Source of the DNA: Candidatus Sabulitectum sp.
GTDB taxonomy: Bacteria; Fermentibacterota; Fermentibacteria; Fermentibacterales; JCC-6
Assembly: GCA_029940175.1 (NCBI GenBank)
Contig: JAOZRM010000087.1
Coordinates: 5,050 to 12,126, forward strand
Length of the DNA stretch: 7,077 nt
Reading direction: 5' to 3'
Part shown: in pieces, positions 1 to 5,541 of the stretch
Layout: each line of letters begins with the position of its first letter
How positions within the stretch are numbered: position 1 is the stretch's first letter
Notes under the pieces: model-generated
Databases searched by the model: none
What the model saw: only the letters and a program-made list of their open reading frames with translations
What the model was told of the DNA's origin: nothing
Program-made: the position numbers and the translations under genes

Positions 1-803
1 ACAGCTACAGCCACAGCATTGTTCTGATTAGATGGAACATTTTCAAACTCGCCTAGCAAATCACCAGGAGCATTTCCAGAGATGAATGATCGATCTGCCC
101 AACGTAGCATATGAACATCATTCCAGTCATTACCCACTGCTGCTGTTTGCTCCATTGAAACTCCAAGCTCTTCTCTGATTGAATTGCAGGCTGCTGCCTT
201 GTTAACTCCCAGGGCGAAAACTTCGATCCATACAGTTTTGTGATCTATTGGACTGGTGGCCTTAACGATGGAATAACAGGAACCAATGGCATCCTGAAGC
301 TTGGAAATAGCAAGATCTGCCCGATCTGGATGAACAAAGCCGATAACCTCTGTGGAGTGAATGTTGGGGGAGGTTACTTTAACTGAAAAGTCCCGATAGT
401 ATGCAAGTCGTTTTCTGAAATCCAGACAATGTTTTCCATCCATCCAGTGCAGAATATGTGCGTCAGGGAATGCTCCCTGTATAGACGTATCGGTTATTCC
501 AAGTTCAACAAATGCATTATGAATAACAGCAGTGTCATCGGGAGACAAAGTGACAGATCTGGTAACTTCCCCCTTAGAATTAAGAACTCCAGCACCTGAA
601 GAGAGTACGTACCAGTCCACAGGGATAGTTCTCCCCCCAAGACATTTCTTTAGAGACAACGGGCTTCTTCCTGTGGCAAGTACCACAGCACACCCCCTGG
701 CTCTCAGGGTTTCAAGGGCTTCAATATCACCACTGCCGAATGAACCATCATTGCGCAGCAGGGTTCCATCAAGATCGGTTGCGAAAAGTGATGTCTTTTT
801 CAT
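1..803 (-). CDS. Cof-type HAD-superfamily phosphatase (subclass IIB), partial at the left edge
   Basis: The reverse strand is open from an ATG at 803 to the window edge, giving 267 codons without a stop. The N-terminus reads MKKTSLFATDLDGTLL, so the catalytic HAD motif I has its Asp pair at residues 10 and 12. Motif II is ATGRS around 43-47, motif III Lys is about K202 (GVNKAAA), and motif IV is GNDWNDVHML at about 224-233. The long segment between motifs II and III is the C2B cap expected of the Cof/IIB family. These cytoplasmic Mg-dependent enzymes dephosphorylate sugar phosphates, nucleotides or cofactor phosphates; the substrate here cannot be told. Family members are about 265-280 residues, so only roughly the last ten residues should be missing. 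Motif IV has GND where the commoner form is GDxxND; this is a known family variant, so it is probably active. No strong Shine-Dalgarno is visible; GAGGGTGG lies about 15 bases before the ATG. It is transcribed divergently from the HAD gene at 890. Confidence 0.9.
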   Translation of the reverse strand, partial: MKKTSLFATDLDGTLLRNDGSFGSGDIEALETLRARGCAVVLATGRSPLSLKKCLGGRTIPVDWYVLSSGAGVLNSKGEVTRSVTLSPDDTAVIHNAFVELGITDTSIQGAFPDAHILHWMDGKHCLDFRKRLAYYRDFSVKVTSPNIHSTEVIGFVHPDRADLAISKLQDAIGSCYSIVKATSPIDHKTVWIEVFALGVNKAAACNSIREELGVSMEQTAAVGNDWNDVHMLRWADRSFISGNAPGDLLGEFENVPSNQNNAVAVA

Positions 804-880
804 AACGAGTAATATATTCCACCCTCAGCATTAGAGCTTGCATGTCTGAGAAAACGAATCAAAAAGAAATCGAATTACAT

Positions 881-885
881 GGAGG
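881..885 (+). promoter_or_regulatory. Shine-Dalgarno GGAGG fixing the start of the HAD gene at 890
   Basis: GGAGG lies four bases before the ATG at 890. The upstream in-frame ATG at 842 has no such site. It would add 16 charged residues (MSEKTNQKEIELHGGR) ahead of the conserved HAD start, so the 890 start is preferred. Confidence 0.75.
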
Positions 886-889
886 AAGA

Positions 890-1519
890 ATGAACAAACT
901 TGCTGTCTTTGACCTTGACGGAACACTTCACCACACTGAGCTTGCCCTGGCTCCTGCCATTGCCCGAGCAACAAAAGACTTAACCGGTGAGGAACCTCCT
1001 TTCAGTTTGATAAACTCTCTGTACGGAGAACCCCTCGAATTGTTCTGCAAGGTACTTACAGGAAGTGAAGAAGACTCTGTTCGCGAGAAATTCATCCAGC
1101 GGGTGCAGTTTCATCAAGCGGAAACTCTACCTGTCAGCGGGGAGCTTTATCCTGGAGTTGTATCCATGCTGGAGAAACTTAAATCAATGGGATTTGATCT
1201 TGCCATCTTGTCCAATGCCCACACGAAATACATAGTTCTTGTAACGGAAATTCTGGGAATAAGAAATTCCTTTGTCAGTTTGACTGGTAGATCTGATGAG
1301 CCTTCAAAGACAGCCAGGCTGGCTGAATTGAGTAGAAACTACGATTTTACAGTGATGATTGGCGATCGGTATCATGACATACTGGCAGGATTGGAAAATG
1401 ATCTTCCTGTTATCGCCTGCTCTTACGGATACGGCTCTGCAGAGGAGCATCATGGAGCTATTACTGTAGATCATGCAAGTTCAATAGTGCCTGTAATTCA
1501 AAAAATGCTCACGAAGTGA
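890..1519 (+). CDS. HAD-superfamily hydrolase, phosphoglycolate-phosphatase-like (subclass IA)
   Basis: From the ATG at 890 the product is 209 residues. HAD motif I is FDLDGTLHHTE with catalytic Asp at residues 8 and 10. Motif II is LSNAH with S108/N109, motif III is K140 (PSKTARL), and motif IV is MIGDRYHDILAG with D159 and D163. The helical cap of about residues 15-85 sits between motifs I and II, which is the C1 arrangement of the Gph/beta-phosphoglucomutase group. The length is normal for that group. It should be a cytosolic Mg-dependent phosphatase of a small phosphorylated metabolite; phosphoglycolate, pyrophosphate or a sugar phosphate are all possible. The in-frame ATG at 842 would give 225 residues but lacks a ribosome site. 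The 3' end overlaps the end of lexA on the other strand by 11 bases. It is not closely related to the divergent Cof-type HAD gene, so the pair is not a recent duplication. Confidence 0.88.
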   Translation: MNKLAVFDLDGTLHHTELALAPAIARATKDLTGEEPPFSLINSLYGEPLELFCKVLTGSEEDSVREKFIQRVQFHQAETLPVSGELYPGVVSMLEKLKSMGFDLAILSNAHTKYIVLVTEILGIRNSFVSLTGRSDEPSKTARLAELSRNYDFTVMIGDRYHDILAGLENDLPVIACSYGYGSAEEHHGAITVDHASSIVPVIQKMLTK

Positions 1520-2141
1520 ATCTGAAAACCGCAACAACTTTTCCTGCCACTCGGATACTGGCACAGGCAGAACCGTGGAATTCCATTGTTTTGTAGAGAT
1601 CGTTGGCAGGAACCAGCCTTATTGTATCTCCCCTGTGGTAGAACTTCTTAACAGTTGCTTCATTATCAATAAGGATCACAGCCACTGTTCCCTCTTCCAC
1701 AAATGGAACGGGCCTGACAAGGACAAAGTCGCCGTTTAGGATACCGGCGTCTATCATACTGTCGCCGTGAACCTCAAGCCAGAAGATTCCCTCAATTCCT
1801 TGAAAGCGCTCAGGTATAGGCATACGACCTTCTTCGTTCTCCTCAGCCATAATGGGCTGACCTGCTGCAACTCTTCCTATAATTGGGGCACGGTTGTCGG
1901 CAATGCGTCTTCCAAAGCCGGATCTGTGTGCAGGCAAAGATAAGGTTCGGGCAGAGCCATCTTTCCTGTTCAGATAACCTCTTTCAACAAGTCGATCTAT
2001 GTGTCCTTTCACACCCTTAGTGCTTTTCAATCCAAAAGCATGCTGAATTTCTCTGATTGAGGGGGGATAGCTGTTGTCCTCAATGAACGATTGAATGAAA
2101 TCAAGGAATTGTTTTTGTCTGGCAGTAAGATCTTTGAACAT
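1509..2141 (-). CDS. lexA: LexA, SOS-response transcriptional repressor and self-cleaving protease
   Basis: The 210-residue product has the full LexA layout. The N-terminal winged-helix DNA-binding domain spans about residues 1-70 (LTARQKQFLDFI, then YPPSIREI and GVKGHIDRLVERGYL). The cleavage site is VAAGQP with the scissile Ala-Gly at 93-94. The S24-type latent protease domain carries the nucleophile S128 (HGDSM) and general base K165 (ATVKKF). The Ser-Lys spacing of 37 matches E. coli S119/K156. It represses DNA-damage genes, including itself, and cuts itself when stimulated by RecA filaments. A Shine-Dalgarno AAAGGAG (2148-2154) sits six bases before the ATG. The promoter and SOS box lie immediately upstream, so autoregulation is very likely. 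The last 11 bases overlap the convergent HAD gene. All key residues are present, so it should be functional. No recA, umuDC or imuABC partner genes are in the window. Confidence 0.97.
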   Translation of the reverse strand: MFKDLTARQKQFLDFIQSFIEDNSYPPSIREIQHAFGLKSTKGVKGHIDRLVERGYLNRKDGSARTLSLPAHRSGFGRRIADNRAPIIGRVAAGQPIMAEENEEGRMPIPERFQGIEGIFWLEVHGDSMIDAGILNGDFVLVRPVPFVEEGTVAVILIDNEATVKKFYHRGDTIRLVPANDLYKTMEFHGSACASIRVAGKVVAVFRFTS

Positions 2142-2158
2142 GCATAGCTCCTTTCGGG

Positions 2159-2170
2159 GAACAAGTGTTT
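2159..2170 (-). promoter_or_regulatory. LexA operator (SOS box), GAAC-AAGT-GTTT
   Basis: The plus strand reads GAACAAGTGTTT, which fits the Gram-positive-type SOS consensus GAAC-RNRY-GTTY at every position. It abuts the -10 of the lexA promoter and covers the expected transcription start, so bound LexA would block initiation. This placement next to lexA is the main support. The E. coli-type CTGT-N8-ACAG box is absent. Confidence 0.75.
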
Positions 2171-2199
2171 ACTATATACAGAAAAACAACAACCGTCAA
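2171..2199 (-). promoter_or_regulatory. lexA promoter, sigma-70 type
   Basis: On the minus strand the -35 is TTGACG (2194-2199) and the -10 is TATAGT (2171-2176), separated by exactly 17 bases. The start of transcription should fall at about 2163-2165, inside the SOS box and about 22-26 bases before the lexA ATG. The -35 lies within the terminator hairpin of the upstream gene. Confidence 0.8.
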
Positions 2200-2210
2200 T
2201 AAGACGGTTG
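2182..2210 (-). terminator. Rho-independent terminator of the beta-repeat protein gene
   Basis: On the minus strand CAACCGTC (2203-2210) and GACGGTTG (2190-2197) form an 8-bp perfect stem with a 5-base loop (2198-2202). It is followed by the T-rich run TTGTTTTT (2182-2189). It lies 33 bases after the stop codon of the gene ending at 2243, as expected for an intrinsic terminator. The downstream arm of the stem also supplies four bases of the lexA -35 hexamer. Confidence 0.7.
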
Positions 2211-2242
2211 CTGTAAATAGTTAGTGGGCTCTGGTTCGGAGG

Positions 2243-2686
2243 CTACTCCAGCAAGTTGCTGAAATAAATCATATACACAGCAATCCTCTGAGCAAGATCT
2301 GCGTGTGATCCATCTGTATAAAGAATAACGCTGAAATTGAGAGCTTCCACTGTTCCATCATTTCTGATGATTGCAACATCGCGAAAACGGTGGTTTTTCA
2401 GTCTTCCATCAGATGTCAGCTCAAAAATGCGATCTTCAAAGCTGTCGAGAAATTCGTCTTCATCAATGTAGCCAAGTGTATTGAAGTTGACATCTTCGAT
2501 TCGTAATCTGTCTGAATCTTCCTCAGATACTATTCTACCCAGTGGGAGAAAGGACTCATCCTCAATTCTTCCGTCTTCCCTGATGTAGGCAATTGTATCA
2601 TAACCACCGTCCTCGAGTCGCAGGTGACCTGCGGAAACAATGGTTGTCATCAATAAGAGAGCCAGTACAAAATATTTATTAATAAT
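2243..2686 (-). CDS. Small exported protein of repeated beta-strand (beta-flower-like) units; probable ATT start
   Basis: Not a gene I can name. Read from an ATT at 2686 it gives 147 residues. It begins with MINKYFVLALLLMTTIVSA, a normal signal peptide with cleavage near residue 19, and an AGGAGG Shine-Dalgarno lies six bases upstream. A start at the next ATT (2683) is also possible. The conventional starts, TTG 2653 or ATG 2650, have no ribosome site and would cut off the basic and hydrophobic part of the signal sequence. The mature part is made of about five to six units of 16-20 residues with the pattern aromatic/hydrophobic, Ile, Asp-Gly, x, Ile/Val. Examples are YIREDGRIED at 34-43, YIDEDEFLDS at 73-82, LTSDGRLKNH at 90-99 and IIRNDGTVEA at 106-115. 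This resembles secreted beta-flower proteins; that link is inference. A hydrophobic helix closes the C-terminus (about 129-146). It ends 33 bases before an intrinsic terminator, so it is probably monocistronic. It is divergent from the HhH-MBL gene. Function is unknown. Confidence 0.7.
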   Translation of the reverse strand: MINKYFVLALLLMTTIVSAGHLRLEDGGYDTIAYIREDGRIEDESFLPLGRIVSEEDSDRLRIEDVNFNTLGYIDEDEFLDSFEDRIFELTSDGRLKNHRFRDVAIIRNDGTVEALNFSVILYTDGSHADLAQRIAVYMIYFSNLLE

Positions 2687-2698
2687 AAGAATCCTCCT
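2681..2698 (-). promoter_or_regulatory. Strong Shine-Dalgarno followed by ATT-ATT in place of an ATG
   Basis: On the minus strand AGGAGG (2693-2698) is followed after six bases by ATT (2684-2686) and a second ATT (2681-2683). No ATG, GTG or TTG occurs in this frame until 2653. The perfect ribosome site together with an encoded signal peptide places the start here. Confidence 0.6.
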
Positions 2699-2724
2699 TG
2701 TTTCTACTATATTGAGTGTATACT
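2698..2724. promoter_or_regulatory. Divergent promoter region between the beta-repeat gene and the five-gene operon
   Basis: Only about 57 bases separate the two divergent starts. On the plus strand a -10-like TATACT (2719-2724) lies 20 bases before the GTG at 2744, with a poor -35 TTGTTT (2698-2703) at 15-base spacing. On the minus strand a -10-like TATAGT (2706-2711) lies about 20 bases before the ATT start, with no clear -35. The -10 elements are reasonable and the -35 elements are weak. Confidence 0.35.
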
Positions 2725-2743
2725 TTCTCTAACAGAAGAGCTG

Positions 2744-3817
2744 GTGTCAAGGGCTAACATGATATTACTACACATTATCGCAGTATCAACACTTTTGGAT
2801 CCGGGATTACTGGATTTGAATTCTGCCTCGGAAGCTGAACTTTGTAGATTGAATGGTATTGGCCAATCCACGGCATCATCAATAGTAGAGTACAGAGAAA
2901 CCATTTCACCCTTCGCTTCCATTGAAGAGCTTCTCTTTGTGCCAGGAATAGGTCCGGCAACATTTGAAAGCCTTATTCCATATATATCAGCGTTATCTCC
3001 AGATGTTCCAGTGGAAACATCTCATTTTCTGTCAGAAACAGCTCTTTCAGATACTCTGCTCACTGTAATTTTTCTGGATATTGGCAATGGAGATGCTATT
3101 GTGCTTCAAGCGGGAGAGAGCACCTGGTTGATAGATGGAGGGCCACCTGGTATGGGGGCAACACGAGCTCCTGTTGTTCAGCAACTTAGAGAGAGCGGAG
3201 TTGACTCTTTGTCTGTGGTCGCCTTCACGCACCCTCATGCAGACCATATTGGAGGGTGTAGTGATGCTCTAGAGGTTTTCCATTGTGATATGCTTATTGA
3301 CCCTGGAATAGATTACCCATCTCCCATATACGAAGAACTGCTTCAATATGTTCTTGATTCTGACTGTGGATATTCAGTTCTTACAGGAGAAGACCGGTGG
3401 GATTTGACAGAGGATGTTTCTCTCGAGGTGGTCTGGCTTGAACGAGGAGCAGGAAGCCCAAATGAAGCTTCTGCTGTTTACCTGGTAACATGTGGCAAAT
3501 TCACCCTTCTTCTTACAGGAGATATTGAAAACGAAACGATTATGCGGATGACGCCTTCTCAGGTTCCTGTGACTGTCATGAAGGTTCCTCATCACGGCAG
3601 CAGAAGTTCTCTTTTTCCACCATGGTTCAGAAGATCTGCGCCCCAGTTTGCCATATTTTGCTGCGGTAGAAACAATCCTTTTGGCCATCCTCACAGGGAT
3701 GTAATTGAGTGCTGGGAAAGTGTTGGAGCGGGAATCTTGCGGACAGATCGTTTAGGCAATATTTTCCTGTACACTGATGGAGAGTCTATCAACTTTAGCA
3801 GTTCCTTCTTTCACTGA
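2744..3817 (+). CDS. Exported ComEA-like helix-hairpin-helix / ComEC-like metallo-beta-lactamase fusion protein
   Basis: The product is 357 residues from a GTG at 2744. An ATG at 2759 with AAGGG five bases upstream is an alternative start. The N-terminus (about 1-20) is a hydrophobic export signal; R3 is included only with the GTG start. Residues about 24-83 are a ComEA-type double helix-hairpin-helix, with LNSASEAEL then LNGIG and VPGIG hairpins, a non-specific DNA-binding fold. Residues about 106-346 match the C-terminal metallo-beta-lactamase domain of ComEC/Rec2: FLDIGNGDAIV, DGG at 131-133, THPHADHIGG with H163/H165/D167/H168, LLLTGD with D260, VPHHGS with H283/H284, and GHP with H315. 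The metal ligands look intact, so a hydrolase, plausibly a nuclease or phosphodiesterase, is expected in the periplasm or outside the cell. The multi-spanning competence channel of ComEC is absent, so this is not a complete DNA-uptake channel. It is first of five tightly spaced genes; the MalF-like permease starts nine bases after its stop. Confidence 0.88.
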   Translation: MSRANMILLHIIAVSTLLDPGLLDLNSASEAELCRLNGIGQSTASSIVEYRETISPFASIEELLFVPGIGPATFESLIPYISALSPDVPVETSHFLSETALSDTLLTVIFLDIGNGDAIVLQAGESTWLIDGGPPGMGATRAPVVQQLRESGVDSLSVVAFTHPHADHIGGCSDALEVFHCDMLIDPGIDYPSPIYEELLQYVLDSDCGYSVLTGEDRWDLTEDVSLEVVWLERGAGSPNEASAVYLVTCGKFTLLLTGDIENETIMRMTPSQVPVTVMKVPHHGSRSSLFPPWFRRSAPQFAIFCCGRNNPFGHPHRDVIECWESVGAGILRTDRLGNIFLYTDGESINFSSSFFH

Positions 3818-3826
3818 GAGAAAAAC

Positions 3827-4771
3827 ATGAGAACAGGTTCACGAATATCTCCTTATCTGTATATCCTGCCCGCTCTTATCATTGTTGTGTGCTTCAGGAC
3901 TATTCCGATACTTGCCAGTTTCACTGCGTCATTTGCCGATTATGACATCGGGGGGTTTCACGGTTTTCTGGGTTTTTCCAACTATGAAAGAATGTTTACA
4001 GATGCCAGATTCTGGAATAGCGTCAGTAATACTGTGTTTTTTGTACTTGGTGTTGTTCCTGCAGGAATAGCAATTCCTCTTGTTCTTGCAATGCTTCTAA
4101 GAGGTGAACTCAGGGGTAAAGCTATTTACCGAACTATCTACTTTCTTCCGGTAGTAACCTCAGCAGTTGCTGTGTCTGTGGTATGGACATGGCTCTTCAA
4201 ACCGGAAGCCGGTCCAATCAACGGAGTTATTATTGCTTTGGGGGGGGATCCTCTTATGTGGCTCAGAGAGCCCAGAGGAATCTTTGAGATGATACTTTCT
4301 CCTCTGGGGATCAAACCAGAGGGAATTTTCGCCGGCCCCAGTCTTGCGCTGGTTTCTCTAATGATTGTCAGTGTCTGGAAAAGCATCGGGTACAATACAG
4401 TGCTTTTTCTTGCAGGTCTTGAGAACATTCCAAAAACCTATTACGAAGCAGCAAATCTGGATGGAGCTGGAAAATGGGGTTCTTTCCGCCATGTGACATG
4501 GCCCCTTCTTTCTCCAACGACATTCTACGTCTTGATCATGAGTACAATAGCATCTTTTCAGACTTTTGCCCTTGTTTATGTCATGACCCCTCCTCCGGGT
4601 GGAGGTCCTCTCGGAACCACAAATGTGATTGTTTTCTACCTTTTCCAGAAGGCATTTGACAGGTTCGATATAGGTTATGCAAGTGCAATCAGTGTATTTC
4701 TGTTTATCGTGCTCCTGGGACTGACAATTATTCAAAGGCGAGTTGGGGAGAGAAGGGTACACTACTCATGA
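3827..4771 (+). CDS. ABC sugar-type importer permease, MalF/UgpA-like (CUT1 family)
   Basis: This 314-residue inner-membrane protein has about six membrane segments, roughly at 11-33, 67-95, 103-123, 172-196, 230-252 and 282-302. The binding-protein-dependent transport signature (EAA loop) is YYEAANLDGAGKWGSF at 205-220 with EAA 207-209, G213 and P226; it contacts the ATPase. Sequences such as IYRTIYFLPVVTSAVAVSVVW are typical of the MalF half of CUT1 importers, which carry oligosaccharides, polyols or glycerol-3-phosphate. The periplasmic stretch before the fourth segment (about 145-170) is longer than in many homologues. A run of eight G at 4240-4247 lies in this gene. It follows the HhH-MBL gene by nine bases, and its end overlaps the MalG-like start by four bases (ATGA), implying translational coupling. 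No solute-binding protein or ATPase gene is adjacent in the window, so the substrate is undetermined and the ATPase must be encoded elsewhere. Confidence 0.92.
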   Translation: MRTGSRISPYLYILPALIIVVCFRTIPILASFTASFADYDIGGFHGFLGFSNYERMFTDARFWNSVSNTVFFVLGVVPAGIAIPLVLAMLLRGELRGKAIYRTIYFLPVVTSAVAVSVVWTWLFKPEAGPINGVIIALGGDPLMWLREPRGIFEMILSPLGIKPEGIFAGPSLALVSLMIVSVWKSIGYNTVLFLAGLENIPKTYYEAANLDGAGKWGSFRHVTWPLLSPTTFYVLIMSTIASFQTFALVYVMTPPPGGGPLGTTNVIVFYLFQKAFDRFDIGYASAISVFLFIVLLGLTIIQRRVGERRVHYS

Positions 4772-5538
4772 GAACAGAACAGATTCTCAAGCAGACCCTG
4801 CTTCTTGCCGGTGGCGTAATCATGCTCATGCCTTTTCTCTGGATGATTTCCACCAGTCTTGAGCAGGGTGGTTTTTATAATTATGTGGAGGCCTGGAACA
4901 GGGTTCCTTTCGGGACTTACTTTCTGAACACTCTGATTGTAACCAGTCTGACTCTTGTGGGAGTTCTTATTACAAGCTCTCTGGCTGCCTATTCTTTTGG
5001 CACTATGGAGTATCCTGGGCGAGACAAGCTGTTCCTGCTTTTTCTTTCCACAATGATGGTTCCTCAACCGGTGTATCTGGCTCCGAGTTATGTGATTCTT
5101 GCGAAACTTGGCTGGGTGGATACATATCTTGCCCTGATCGTTCCATGGACAACTAACGTTTTCAGTATTTTCCTTCTCAGACAGCATTTTATGACTCTTC
5201 CAAAATCACTGTACGAGGCAGCGAGACTTGATGGATGCAGCAGATTCGGGTATCTGTGGAGGGTTGCTCTTCCTCTTTCCAAGTCTGTGATTGCCACCAT
5301 TATGCTTTTTAATGTTATTGGCTCATGGAACAGTTTTATGTGGCCACTGGTAGTAACCCATTCTGAAAAACTGAGAGTTCTCCAGGTGGGGCTCAGTTAT
5401 TTCAATCAGGAGCAATCCAGCAATTATCAGTTGCTTATGGCAGCATCTACTTTCAGTATTCTTCCCCTGCTCATACTTTTCCTCTTTGCTCAAAAGCATC
5501 TGGTTGCAAGTTACTCCCGTACCGGGCTGAAGGACTGA
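4768..5538 (+). CDS. ABC sugar-type importer permease, MalG/UgpE-like (CUT1 family)
   Basis: The 256-residue protein is the partner half of the preceding permease. Membrane segments lie at about 8-30, 52-77, 86-110, 118-138, 171-193 and 228-247. The EAA loop is YEAARLDGCSRFGYLWRVALP at 149-169 with EAA 150-152, G156 and P169. GSWNSFMWPLVV and the TGLKD C-terminus are characteristic of MalG-type proteins. Homologues are usually 270-290 residues. Here the first periplasmic loop between TSL (29-31) and NYVEAWNRVPF is only a few residues, so about 15-20 residues usual at that place are missing while the frame is intact. The start codon overlaps the MalF-like stop by four bases. The next gene begins three bases after its stop. 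Confidence 0.92.
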   Translation: MRTEQILKQTLLLAGGVIMLMPFLWMISTSLEQGGFYNYVEAWNRVPFGTYFLNTLIVTSLTLVGVLITSSLAAYSFGTMEYPGRDKLFLLFLSTMMVPQPVYLAPSYVILAKLGWVDTYLALIVPWTTNVFSIFLLRQHFMTLPKSLYEAARLDGCSRFGYLWRVALPLSKSVIATIMLFNVIGSWNSFMWPLVVTHSEKLRVLQVGLSYFNQEQSSNYQLLMAASTFSILPLLILFLFAQKHLVASYSRTGLKD

Positions 5539-5541
5539 TTC

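Noticed and set aside
532..834. Plus-strand open frame of 100 codons
   Set aside because: It lies antisense to the clear Cof-type HAD gene, whose motifs run through the same DNA; its translation has no recognisable pattern.
842..889. N-terminal extension of the HAD phosphatase from the ATG at 842
   Set aside because: No ribosome site precedes 842, the added residues are not HAD-like, and the ATG at 890 has GGAGG four bases upstream directly before the conserved N-terminus.
804..889. Promoters in the spacer between the two divergent HAD genes
   Set aside because: Only an isolated AT-rich TATATT is visible, without a matching -35 on either strand; not enough to call.
1500..1520. Possible weak terminator of lexA (TTCAC-TTC-GTGAG then TTTTTT on the minus strand)
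   Set aside because: The stem is only five pairs including a wobble and is separated from the T-run by two bases; too weak to call.
2166..2181. E. coli-type LexA box (CTGT-N8-ACAG) on the minus strand at CTGTATATAGTAAACA
   Set aside because: The right half is AACA rather than ACAG. The adjacent GAAC-AAGT-GTTT is a full match to the other SOS-box type.
2744..3817. Calling the HhH-MBL gene comEC or comEA
   Set aside because: It lacks the ComEC membrane competence domain and is much larger than ComEA, so neither symbol would be accurate.
3827..4777. Identical CATGAGAACAG at the starts of the MalF-like and MalG-like genes
   Set aside because: Only 11 bases including the start codon; likely chance from similar N-terminal residues (MRT), with no extension on either side.
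4358..5187. Long minus-strand open frames antisense to the two permease genes (4358-4762 and 4762-5187)
   Set aside because: They are mirror frames of well-supported membrane protein genes, rich in Cys, His and Lys without any domain pattern or ribosome site.
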